Below the pieces are notes generated by a model that was given only the letters and a program-made list of their open reading frames with translations, was not told the origin of the DNA and made no database searches. The translations under genes and the position numbers were made by a program. A stretch of DNA of 64,000 nt. It comes from Zeus faber (taxonomy: Eukaryota; Chordata; Actinopteri; Zeiformes; Zeidae). Numbering within the stretch: the stretch's first letter is position 1; every line of letters starts with the position of its first letter. The stretch spans positions 3,100,001-3,164,000 of the forward strand of contig OY482861.1 of the NCBI GenBank assembly GCA_960531495.1, read 5' to 3'. This document shows positions 12,356 to 22,259 of the stretch, one piece after another.

Positions 12356-12858
12356 TGTTAGGCCCACGGCCTCCCAGCGCCACTAGAGGCCGCCCTTGCC
12401 CCATCTGCAGCTCCCTACTCAGACCCAATTGCACACACCTGGGATCAATTACCCGCACTGTATTTAGCCCCAGCTTCCTAGCCATTCCTTGCCAGACCGT
12501 CAACTAGCTTTCCCCGAGTTGCATCGCGATTGGCTCCCTTCCTAGTTCCTAGTTCCTAGTTCCTAGTTCCCAGTTCCCAGTTCCAAGTTCCTAGTTTATG
12601 TCTTGTTGTCTCGCCTTCCCTTCACCTGTCTGTCTCCGCTTGTCGACCAGGACTCTCCACCCAGCCTGGTTCCCCGTCTCTCCACCCGGATCCTGGACCC
12701 CATCTCCTGGTCATCATCGTCCCTGCCCTGCCCTGCTCCATCCCCTCCCGACCAGGTCCCCCCGGCCAGCTCCACCGTCCCAGTTAATAAACATCCCTTG
12801 CCTGCCTCCCGTGTCCCTGTGTCGTGCGTTTGGGTTCCTCCCTGTTCGGGTCGTGACA
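12356..12858 (+). mobile_element. Left LTR of the Ty3/gypsy fossil
   Basis: It begins TGTTAGG and ends GTGACA. It contains eight tandem heptamers of the CCTAGTT type (12541-12596), a pyrimidine-rich stretch and a polyadenylation signal AATAAA at 12786-12791. The right half is repeated nearly word for word at 14370-14759. Confidence 0.85.
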
Positions 12859-12879
12859 GTACGGTCTGGCCAGGAAAAC

Positions 12880-13870
12880 ATGGACCCAGCCGACACAGAA
12901 GGGCTCCGCCGCGCACTCCGGGACAGAGGAGTGTTGCTTGGGCAACATGACCGGGTCCTCCGGGACATCGCGGAACACCTCCGGACCATCTCTGCGGCCG
13001 TCAGCAGCCTGCAGGGCCCTCCGGCCCCCGTGGCCTCCCCTGCTCCTCCGACCTGCCCTCCTTCCCCCACCAGGGCTCCCAGCGCCTCTCTCGTTCCCCC
13101 TGAGCCCCACGTTCCGGCTCCAGCGCCTTACGACGGCGATTTCGGCACCTGCCGCGCCTTCCTTGTGCAGTGCGCGGTGGTTTTCCAACAGCGGCTGTCG
13201 TCGTACGACTCCGATAGTGCCCACATCGCGTTCCTCATCTCCTGCCTGAGAGGGGCGGCTCTCGGCTGGGGTTCCGCGGTTTGGAGTCAGGGGGGTCCCG
13301 TGAGTCTCTCCTACGATCTGTTTACCCGCGAAATGAGGAGAGTCTTCGACCACCCAGTTTGCGGCAAGGAGGCCGCCAGAAGACTCCTCTCCCTCCGCCA
13401 GGGTTCCCGTAGCGTCGCCTCCCTCGTCGTCGAGTTCCGGACTCTAGCCGCGGAAAGCGGCTGGAATGACGGAGCCCTGCAGGACGTGTTCCAGCGTGCC
13501 CTGAACGACGAGTTGCGGGACGAGCTGGCACGGCGGGACGAGCCCACGGACCTGGACCAACTAGTGGAGACCTCAATCCGCCTGGACAACCGGCTACGGG
13601 AGCGCCATCGCGAGAGGGAGGGGGCGAGCCTCCAGTCCGTGCCTCCCGCCTGGGCGGCCACGCCCCAGTCTCCAGCGCCCGCTACTCTTGGGCGCCGCAC
13701 AAGTCCCCCGACTCTCTCCGATGCCGAGCCAATGCAGCTTGGTCGCTCCCGGATCTACCCAGAGGAGCGAGCACGCCGCCTACAGACCGGTGCCTCTCTG
13801 TATTGCGGTCGGCTGGGACACCTCTGAGCCACCTGCCCGGTCCGGCCACGAGAGGGCGACTCCTCGGTAG
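12880..13870 (+). mobile_element. gag region of the Ty3/gypsy fossil
   Basis: The coding stretch starts at the ATG at 12880, 21 bp after the left LTR (MDPADTEGLRRALRD). It runs through a helical N-terminus, a proline-rich linker and a Ty3-type capsid region (LISCLRGAALGWGSAV; RQGSRSVASLVVEFRTLAAE), ending near the zinc-knuckle region. Gag would form the particle shell in the cytoplasm. The related mammalian genes PEG10 and RTL1 descend from this type of gag. Open frame upstream of 12880 lies in the LTR and is not taken as gag. Treated as part of a broken element. Confidence 0.82.
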
Positions 13871-13989
13871 GGCTACGCTCCGGCCGCTCCTTACCACGTC
13901 ATCGCCCCTATGACTGCGCAATCAACCTCCTGCCAGGCGCCCCCCTCCCCTGCAGTCGCCTGTATAACGTCTCCCGGTCTGAACAGGAG

Positions 13990-14365
13990 GCCATGGAGAC
14001 TCACATCCGCGACTCTCTCGCTGCCAGGATTACTCGTCCCTCGTTTTCTCCGCTAGGCGCAGGGTTCTTCTTTGTTGCGGAGAAGGACAAGACCCTCCGT
14101 CCTTGCGTCGATTTCAGGGGACTGAACGATATCACGATCAAAGACAAGTACCCCTTGCCCCTGATGGATTCAGTCTTCGTCCCCATCCAGGGGGCCACCC
14201 ACTTTTCCAAGCTGGACCTCCGCAACGCTTACCACCTGGTCCGCATCCGCAAAGGGGACGAGTGGAAGACTGCCTTTAACACCCCGCTCGGTCACTTTGA
14301 GTACCTTGTTATGCCCTTTGGGCTGTCAAATGCCCCAGCGGTCTTCCAGGCCCTAATTAACGGGA
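13990..14365 (+). mobile_element. Reverse transcriptase segment of the Ty3/gypsy fossil
   Basis: Wording typical of Ty3/gypsy reverse transcriptase fingers and palm is visible: [51 protein letters not shown] and [12 protein letters not shown]. The right LTR follows almost at once. I recognise no protease, RNase H or integrase in this element. Confidence 0.85.
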
Positions 14366-14369
14366 GGTT

Positions 14370-14759
14370 AGCAACTAGCTTTCCCCGAGTTGCATCGCCG
14401 CGTCAGCCGCGTCAGCCGCGTCAGCCGCGTCAGCGATTGGCTCCCTTCCTAGTTCCTAGTTCCCAGTTCCAAGTTCCAAGTTCCTAGTTTATGTCTTGTT
14501 GTCTCGCCTTCCCTTCACCTGTCTGTCTCCGCTGGTCGACCAGGACTCTCCACCCAGCCTGGTTCCCCGTCTCTCCACCCGGATCCTGGACCCCATCTCC
14601 TGGTCATCATCGTCCCTGTCCTGCCCTTCTCCATCCCCCCCCGACCAGGTCCCTCCGGCCAGCTCCACCGTCCCGGTTAATAAACATCACTTTATTATTT
14701 GCCTGCCTCCCGTGTCCCTGTGTCGTGCGTTTGGGTTCCTCCCTGTTCTGGTCGTGACA
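14370..14759 (+). mobile_element. Right LTR of the Ty3/gypsy fossil
   Basis: It matches the right part of the left LTR, from CAACTAGCTTTCCCC to GTGACA. It has six CCTAGTT-type heptamers (14448-14489) where the left LTR has eight. It also has a private run of about four 9-bp units of the CCGCGTCAG type at 14398-14433. AATAAA is retained in front of a short T-rich stretch not seen in the left copy. Confidence 0.82.
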
Positions 14760-14899
14760 GTACATCCAGTATGTATACACACACAGTCATGTTAACCTAT
14801 ACACTGTGGTTTAAACAGGACTACGTACTACCCATATGCACTCACAGCACTGTGTATATCCTCTCCCACCACACACATTCACATAACAAACCGTCCCGG

Positions 14900-14927
14900 C
14901 ACACACACACACACACACACACACACA
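14900..14927. repeat. (CA)n microsatellite
   Basis: A pure CA run of 14 units in otherwise ordinary sequence just right of the gypsy fossil. Confidence 0.95.
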
Positions 14928-17255
14928 ATGATGCAAGTCATATCAACACAGCTGAAGCCGCCTTGTGTTATGAATTCCTCTCATGCCGCAGCCTTCAGCT
15001 CTCCAGTAGCTCTCCAGCAGCTCCTCGTGTCCCAGCAGAGCTGCCGTGCAGTTGTTCTGCTGCTAAAGGCTGTCAACGTTCAGCGGGCGGACGCTCGTTT
15101 GCCCCCACCCTCCGAGCTCCCCTGCCATCCAGGGTCCTTCTGATCCCCCCCCCCCCCCCCCCCTTTAGCAGGGAGCTTGCCATCCTGCTTCTGTGTGTGG
15201 CCAGAGTGCACCGCTGCACACATCCCCTGGCCGACACGGCCCGTTGTGTTGTTTTTTTTTTATAATAGGGGGGATAAACAAAGTGTGTGTGTGGCGGAAC
15301 AATCTCACGGGTTACAGGGGCCAAGTTGGGTTCACCTGTCGACGATGACGAAGCCCGGCATTGACGTGCAAGCTTGGCGGCGGTAGTGGAGTCGGGTGGT
15401 GGGGGTAGGCAGACTCAGAGCTTTACAAGGAGCGGGGCCGGGAAATGTGGCGCACGGCTGAAGGCGACGTAGCTAAATCACCTCCACGGGGTGTTTACGG
15501 GGAAGGATCATTAGCGAGCTCGGCTACCTGCGTTACCCCTCGCTCTCCCTCCGTCAGCGTTTCGGCAGGAGTCCAGGGAGTCTGATGCCCTCATTAATAA
15601 AGATTACTATCTTATCCTACAATGAATAGTAGTAATTTTAATAATTATGCCGAACAGCGATAAACTTAATCTCATTAAATTAATGCCCAATCGTTCTTCT
15701 TTACAAAGAATAATCCACGTATTCATAATAATAAATAATAATTTGGTTATCAAAATGCGTCATTATAGACGTTTTTTTTAATATCTTAATGGTATATTTT
15801 GTACGATCACATTAGCATGATGTAATAATAATTTTGGGAATGCATTATTAAAATATATTAAAATAATTTATTTGGATGGAGTAATTTTTTGGAGAAGCTT
15901 CCGCATTGCGGGAGGAGAACGTCTGAGAGAAGCACACTATATTTACCCTATCTCCTCATGCCGTGACTGTGCCCAATATTGAAACAGCAGAAGAAGAACG
16001 GGGGCAATAAAATGGATATAGAGTAAGTGCACGAAAAAAAAATGTTTTAGAAAGTTAACTTTTCAATTGTTACACGTTTTTGCTGTTAAATGCTAGCAGT
16101 TTTGTGTTATAACACGATATAACACGGAGAGATTATGCATGCAAAAGTTAATGACTTTGTTTTATTTTATAAAGCCGTTTTTAACATGCACAGTATCTAG
16201 CTTTAGTTAAATGTGTGTTGGAGTGGAGTGTTGACTAGCATTTAGATTTAGTTTACTGTGTGTTGGTGCAGGGAGACGGTACTGTGAGAGAGAGACGGTT
16301 TTCAAACAGACAGACGGACCCGCTAGCTAAGTTTCACTTGATCGGTTCTCCACCAAAGCGTGCTGAGAGAGTCCGGACTGTTTTTTGCCAGTTTAGACTT
16401 TATTTGAAGGTACAATGGTACCTCGATTTATGACTGCATCTACTTACTAATCCAAGATACGATAGTCGCGAAAATTAGCATCGTCTTACGACTGACTGCT
16501 CCAAGATACGACCGTGGAAATTTGTAGTTGGCGCGTCGGCGTCAGTCAGCGGGCGACCTACATCGTGTGTGCACGTTGTTCGTGGCTTATCGATTTTTTT
16601 TTCATATTTACTGTGTTTGTGCTGTGCATTTTGTTTTTTTGTTTTTTAACTTATGAAAGCAATATGTGCTCTCTGTCATTTGGGTGGGCCGGCTGTACAA
16701 GTGGTTGCCTGCTGAAATAGAATATTTTCTGCAATGATATCTGTTATCCTCGGGCAGTGCCTGACTTTAAGGATAAACAGTAAAAGATAACATTTATAAA
16801 GTCGCGATCATGTGGGACATCTGGAACAATCACAGCATCCCATTTTGCTGGTTCATACACATTGCTGTATGGAGGTGATTTAGCAGCATGAGAAATGTAC
16901 CACTGAATTTTGGAGTCCTAAATAGTTGTAACTGGTTCTAATGTTGTGGCTGATCGGTGTGTATGTTGTTGTATGATGTTGTTGTGATTTTATTTTTTCC
17001 TATTGAAATAAAAAAAAATGAAAGTCAAACCTGATTTTAAATTTCACTCATCCTTTGGTCATGAAATGGAAAAATAATTTTTCAATTTTGATTTTTGTAT
17101 CTCCAAAAAAGCAAAATTTGAAAACCACTCATACCCCATTTTTTCCATTTCTGATTCTGAATTGAGAATAGAGTAACCAAAAGATACAGCGATTGAAAGA
17201 CCTGGTCTACACTCCTAATTGTATTTGTCCTTTTACATTTCTATTTCTATCTTAG
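14928..17255. other. Non-coding stretch, no gene recognised
   Basis: A GC-rich part (14990-15600) with a homopolymer of C at 15145-15163 gives way to AT-rich DNA. Near 16015 a short ATG frame runs into GTAAGTG, the form of a splice donor, but nothing supports a real first exon. Around 16410-16520 a stretch rich in TACGA and TACCTCGATTT words looks like a worn interspersed repeat that I cannot name. Confidence 0.5.
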
Positions 17256-17479
17256 AAATCTCTGAGAGAAGGAGGTGGTTACCTGAGGAGGTCCATGCGG
17301 TGGAAAAGAACCTGAAGGCTTTCATTGAAAGTGGTAAAGTGCCGGGAAGGACTGAGTGTGATGCATGTATTAGAGCTTCACCTGAAGCTCTAAACCAGCG
17401 AAGCTGGACTGCATTGAAGTACTATGTAAAAAATCGTATCACTGCCATCCAATGCGAAAGTGCGAGAAGAATTTATTAA
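17256..17479 (+). pseudogene. Exon relic, Myb-like C-terminal domain of a fish multi-copy family
   Basis: A strong splice acceptor (pyrimidine tract and TTAG ending at 17255) opens a frame of about 74 codons to the TAA at 17477. Its middle carries the pattern RRRWLPEEVHAVEKNL, GKVPGRTECDACIRASPEAL and RSWTALKYYVKNRITAIQ. From memory, this W...E..AV......F...GKVPG..EC..C pattern ends many predicted fish proteins and resembles a Myb/SANT-like DNA-binding fold; that link is recalled, not computed. The exon looks terminal. I find no convincing upstream exons, so it is probably a relic of a larger gene or transposon-derived gene. The Met at 17219 precedes the acceptor and is not a start. Confidence 0.45.
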
Positions 17480-17658
17480 TAGAGTTGTTAAAGCATTTGC
17501 TCAAACATGTTGGTTCACGTTGCTCAAAAATGTTGGTTCATTTGATGCAACTTCATTTTTGATGATGTTTGTGTTGTTCGTTGGCATCCTGAGTACCCAG
17601 GTATACACTGGAGTTCAACTAGTTATTGATTTTATCAGGCGAAAACATTGATAATTAG

Positions 17659-18120
17659 TAGTTAGGTGCAGTCAAAGGCCGCAAGTCAATTCATCTGCTG
17701 ATAACAACTGACTCTACGGTGGCCAACGGGAAAACTCTGCAACTAAAGAAAATACATGTAAATAGACAAAACGCAAGCAAATTTAGAAAATGTCATCATC
17801 AATTTGACAACACAGGCAACAACACAATGGAAAAGTTCACGAAGGAACAAACTTAAAATAAAAACATCAAGAAATGTTTGTGTATCATATCTGATATATT
17901 CCCCAAATGAAGTGTCCGTGGTGAATTGCTTTTAAGTTTGTTTCTGTGCAAATGTTTCCATTGTTTTGCATCTCTTGCCTGTGTTGTCAAATTGATGATG
18001 ATGTTTTCTGAATTTGCTTGTGTTTTGTCTATTTGCAGTGAGTTTTCCTGCCGACCACCGTAGGGTAGGTTTTTATCAGCAGATTAATTGAAAATGGATA
18101 GTTAGGTGCAGGCAAAGGCC
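17659..18120. mobile_element. Palindromic MITE-like element between 22-bp direct repeats
   Basis: The left arm (about 17690-17835) and right arm (about 17950-18090) are imperfect reverse complements. For example, AAATAGACAAAACGCAAGC on the left answers GCTTGTGTTTTGTCTATTT on the right, and ATCTGCTGATAA answers TTATCAGCAGAT. Outside the arms the 22-bp word TAGTTAGGTGCAGTCAAAGG(CC) occurs at 17659-17680 and, with one mismatch, at 18099-18120, in direct orientation. No coding frame lies inside. The form fits a foldback or MITE-type DNA element, but 22 bp is long for a target duplication. Confidence 0.7.
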
Positions 18121-18998
18121 AAAGGTCAGGGTTTACCACCATACTACTCTTCCCCCGCGTGAATACATTGCACTTTTTCTTTGTTACAAAGCATATCAGG
18201 AGACTTCTGAGCCCTGTGTGAGCCCTTGTTTGTTTTCTTGTGCCATCTGCTCCTTTTTATTTTATAATAAATAATTGTAATTTTTTATCTACCTTTTGTA
18301 CAGTGGGTGTAGGTTTATTAGCCGTTCGATTACGTTTGGAAGAAAATATTATACTGTCAAAACCATCAAATTCAATAACAATTGATTCTGTGCTCTCTTT
18401 TAAAGTATATGTGGTATTTGTCATACTTATCTGGAAATCAATTGATGAACCGGTATTTAAGTCGAAAATGATCTGCATAATATGCTCAAATTTACTACAT
18501 TTACTTACAGCGTGCTTAGGTAGAAAAATAATCTTTACTTTCCAATTTTTGATATGTTTAAGTGGTGTTGGCCTGAGGCCTGATTTCTTAAATTGGTTGT
18601 ATATCCTTTCAAATTAATAATTATACTTTTGGAAGGTTTATATTTTTCAATCAGAATCTGACCTATTGATTAAAAAAAGTGTTCAGTGTCAAAGTTTGCA
18701 TGTCAATAGACCATAACATGGTGGGTCCCCTGTGTAATCAAAAAGTCAGGTGGGGTTCCCATGAGGCTCAAAAATTCAGGTCTAAAATCTTTTTGAGGGT
18801 TATCATTTTTTAAAGTAGTTTTTGTATCATCAAAAAATGATCCGTGATTTATGTACTCAACACTAAACATTTTACGAGACACAAGGACGCGTTAGCATGG
18901 GGTATGCCACGTGAAAACCCCAGCATGCAATGGGGGGCGTACCTTCGTATTCCTGTCTATTATTTGTCCGCATTTTGTTAATTGTTTATATTCTTGTT
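18121..18998. other. AT-rich non-coding stretch
   Basis: No recognisable gene, RNA or named repeat. One frame of 125 codons at 18240-18617 has neither domain pattern nor codon bias and is taken as chance. Confidence 0.5.
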
Positions 18999-19085
18999 AT
19001 TTACATTTACATTTACATTTAGTCATTTAGCAGATGCTTTTATCCAAAGCGACTTACAAGGGAGAATAACATTCAAGCTACAGCT
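18999..19085 (-). mobile_element. Solo 3' tail of the L2-type LINE
   Basis: This stretch repeats, with one or two differences, the 3' end of the LINE at 1339-1425. It has the same (ATTTAC)n terminus, the same AGCAGATGCTTTTATCC core and the same following AAAGCGACTTACAAGGG. The match stops about 85 bp in. It is a severely 5'-truncated LINE copy or a SINE using the same tail. Confidence 0.85.
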
Positions 19086-19394
19086 ATTTCTCTACATTCT
19101 GCTGGTACTTGTAGAGTTAATTGACTAACCGATATGATGGTCTATAGACCAATCAATAGAAAAAATAGTTTCACCTTTACAGCCAGCAGTAAGGTTTTTG
19201 GATGCTTTAAATTGCAGTACACTTGTTCTAGAAAATGATCAGTTTCTAAGTTATGGAGCCATTTCAAAATGTTATTGTCGAATTAGTGTCTTGTGCTGTT
19301 CTTATTTATCTATTGTGCCTCAACACTTTTAGAAGCCTCGTGGAAAGTCAGTAGTATTTATTTTGGGTTTTTGTCTGTTAAGAAACAGGTGATC

Positions 19395-20480
19395 ACCAGA
19401 AAGTGCGCCTGTAGCCAATTTCCACCGTGACTGGACGAAGCCACAAGCTGGTCATTACAGCAGAGTCTCCAGATAAGAAGGTATTTTTGTTTGATTATTT
19501 ATGAACAATACTTGAAGACAAAAGTTGTGATTTTCATGAAAAAAAAAGACTTTCTATGTTTCTAGTTTGTACTTCTTGTTGGTGACTCCCATCTACGGAG
19601 CATTGTGGATGGATTTGTGAAGATGCCAGGGGACCGAGGTACTGAATGCTTTTTTGTCTCGGAGACCTGACGCAGTTTGTGTTGTAGCCCCTAGCAGCGA
19701 CTTGACGGCCAGCAGGACCATCGACGAGGCAGCAGTAGACTTTCGCAGCCTCCTGGTCAGTGTCTGCAGTCGCTGGCCAAAGTTACGCTTCATGTTTAGT
19801 ACATTTTTGGTAGTATTGGTACTATTAATACTTTTGCTTTGTGAGCTCTGCAGAACATATTTTACATTTTGAAAACAAATGTACTGTAATAAACACCTTT
19901 TTTTTTTTGTGTGTTTGTATAGGTGTTTGTCCTGGACTTCCTTCCGCGTCTGACTATTTGCTCCGTGAGGAATACCATCCTGTGGCGGCATGCATGGGAA
20001 GCATATTTTAATTTTAGTACAGTTAAATGTATAACGGAGTATATACTTTTAGACAAACCAATTCAATAAATATTTCTAATGAACAAAGTTGACATCTATG
20101 TATGCATATTTCTATTCGTCCTAATCGTTGTTTTAAGGCATCAAGTACTTTTCTGCAGCCAACCACTTCCCATTGAACCACCCAGAGCTGTGAAGCAGAG
20201 ATGGTGTAAGTACAATTGTACAATTTGTTTTCATGTCACGTGATGGCTATTTTATGAATAACTTTGCTATGTTGTGAAACCATGGCCCTGTGACATTGCT
20301 GTGAAATGCTGCTTATCGCCAACTGGAGACAACAGCGCCGCCAACAGCACGAAAGTCAAAGGTTTCTCCCGGCAGGTCAGTTCCAACATTCTCTCCAAAA
20401 GTGGTTGTGAAGGGAGAGCTCATCGTGCCTCATCCTTCACCTAACCCTTTTGAGTGGAGACTGGTTGGAAGGGGCAGAAA
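19395..20480 (+). pseudogene. Decayed SGNH-hydrolase-like gene, fish multi-copy family
   Basis: Exon-like blocks lie in order on the plus strand. 19395-19480 ends at a GT donor. 19566-19795 follows a TTTCTAG acceptor and contains VLLVGDSHLRSIVDGF (SGNH block I, GDS) and, in a shifted frame, [20 protein letters not shown] and [14 protein letters not shown]. 19921-20010 reads VFVLDFLPRLT and then shifts frame. 20130-20210 reads KYFSAANHFPL and SRDGV, near the block V Asp-His site, with an in-frame stop. 20380-20480 reads PKVVVKGELIVPHP. SGNH folds are esterase-type hydrolases; this family is recalled as a frequent, possibly transposon-borne, frame in fish genomes. At least two frameshifts and one stop mark it as dead. 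Confidence 0.55.
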
Positions 20481-20819
20481 GATAATCGGTTGCACACTGT
20501 TATTGTTGGGGTAAGACCCTCTGGAAACTGTGATAGTCTCTGATATTCACTCAAAGTGTACCGATTTTCATTAAACAATTTTAATATGTTTGTTATGTGT
20601 GTAGTTGGCCTTTTGTCAAGACATTGTCTTAAATCGACATTTTGCTCTATGATTTCACAGGTGGACACAACGCCAGTAGCGTCGCCGGAATGATCCATCC
20701 CGTTATCAACTTGTTCCATCGCATCTTTCTAGCGCTGTCCAGTGTGGAGAATTTTATATTGTTTTTATATCAACAATTGTATATCAATTTTATATCAAGA
20801 AAATTTTGCTTTGCTTACA

Positions 20820-21240
20820 TGGGAAAGCCACGGTGGGACATTGGCAGAAAGCTACTGCCTCCAAGAGGACACTGGGAACGGAGCAGGTTTGCTTTGTTCG
20901 TTGTTTTTCTTCTTTTTTCAATGACATTTTTGATAGTAGTACTTCATTTTAGTTTTATTTTGTCCATGCATTTCATTCTCTTGCTTTTTTTTAGGGGAAG
21001 GCAGCACCAACCGTTGTGGAGGTGTCTTCAAAGCCACACCTGCCAGTGATGTGCCAGTTCTTGTGAAGGAATAGCAGCGCTCTCAAACATTTGTCAAAGG
21101 TCAGAGTGATGCTGCTCCTTATTATCCTGATATGGAGAGTGCTACAGTGTTTTCTGATGTTGCAGCAGAGCTTGACGCTAGCAGTTCTGTCATGGGAACA
21201 ATTGATGTCACTTCTATCAGCGGAACAGGTGATAGCTGAG
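20820..21240 (+). pseudogene. Exon-like blocks downstream of the SGNH relic
   Basis: One block (to 20886) reads GKATVGHWQKATASKRTLGT and meets a GT after a CAG. A second begins after a T-rich TTTTTTTAG acceptor near 20994 and reads GKAAPTVVEVSSKP. A third (about 21100-21240) reads SDAAPYYPDMESATVFSDVA. No single frame runs through them. They may be further exons of the same decayed multi-exon gene. I do not recognise the domain. Confidence 0.3.
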
Positions 21241-21499
21241 AACATTTTTTAACAAAGAAAAACGTAGAACACTTTCAGTGCCGGGAAAGCATACGTTGAG
21301 TGTTTACACAAATGGTCCTTTTACGATCTAGAAAAACTGAGATAACGACTAAAACTTTCGTGACAGTGATATACAGGAATGTAAGATCTCCTGTGAAAGA
21401 GTCGGGCGTCACCAAACAAACATATGCCTCAGCATTCAGACATCACTTGGTGGTAGAATTATATCATTCATTAACATTGATCATCATTTTTCTCTCACA

Positions 21500-22240
21500 C
21501 TCCCTTCTGTTGTTCCCAGTGGAATGATACAAAAGGAAAATGCAATAATGCTTAAGTATAATATAATTGAGGCAAAGGGATCAGAAAATGATGTATAAAT
21601 TGAGTACAATACATTTATACAGAGATATTGTTTTATCTGTGTCCTTTTGATGGAGGGGCCAAGGAAAATGATGACCATATAACAAGGTGGGAAGTGGCCA
21701 GGTGTAATCAAATGTGGAGCAGAAGTCCAGCGGTGGAGCCGTCTGTGGGGCGCCAATGTTGGTGTAGAAAGCCCCTTCGATAACTGCTTCCAAAACACAC
21801 ATTTCTTCGGCTGTGGTAAGGGGAATGGCAGTAACCCAAGTAGCCTATGTAGGTATGGTTGAAGTGGTTCCATCGCAGTTGCAGGGTGAGCAGCGTTCAG
21901 CGTACACTCACGTTGTCTCCTCAACGAGTACCTAGAGGGGAGTAGGAACTTTCTTGCGATGAGATACGTGTATCCATATTGGTCGTTCTACCACCTTAAC
22001 TGCTGCTGCAGTGGTGCGGGTCCCTAACCCTGCTGGAAAGGTCCTAGGAATCTGGCAGAGTTCCAGCTTTTCCTCTGTAAGTCGCGATCACCACCCATTC
22101 ACCTGGTCAGCGGCCGTGTAGAGGTCCTTCAAGTGGGACGGGTAGGGCTGCTTTGACCTGGGCACATAGACTTAAACACTTGGGTGAGAGACACATTTTG
22201 ACAACATTGTTTGGTATAGGTCCAAGATTGTTAAATGGGC
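21500..22240 (-). mobile_element. Fossil class I ERV fragment, end of pol and start of env
   Basis: On the minus strand, wording like the C-terminus of a gammaretrovirus-type integrase (GPFQ, then VKVVERPIWIHVSH) lies at about 21930-22110. Env-like sequence follows towards about 21500. No LTR is recognised. It is broken, with several breaks. It is separate from the larger provirus to the right, because that one has its own integrase end at 24.2-24.6 kb. It is probably old. Confidence 0.55.
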
Positions 22241-22259
22241 GTTAAATAGTTGAATAGCA

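Larger units (their letters stand above)
12356..14759 (+). mobile_element. Fossil Ty3/gypsy element, sushi-ichi-like, short
   Basis: This is an LTR retrotransposon in plus orientation: left LTR (12356-12858), gag region, a reverse transcriptase segment and right LTR (about 14370-14759), flanked by GTACA duplications. The gag and reverse transcriptase wording match the sushi-ichi group of chromoviruses common in fish. It is broken and short, with at least a few breaks, and I recognise only a small part of pol. Where they overlap the two LTRs differ at roughly eight positions in about 300 bp plus a short indel, by eye. That suggests a fairly recent insertion on the scale of genome fossils. Confidence 0.88.

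Noticed and set aside
12598-12879. Upstream extension of the gypsy gag frame
   Set aside because: It lies inside the LTR. The gag start just after the LTR at 12880 fits the family.
15503-15516. GGAAGGATCATTA, the usual last bases of 18S rRNA
   Set aside because: The preceding bases do not match the rRNA 3' region, so it is a chance word.
18240-18617. 125-codon plus-strand frame
   Set aside because: AT-rich composition, no domain and no splice or start support.
21746-21757. GGCGCCAAT word that, on the minus strand, resembles a TTGGCGCC retroviral primer site
   Set aside because: It falls inside env-like sequence of the ERV fragment, has no LTR end next to it and matches a primer site for only about 8 bases.
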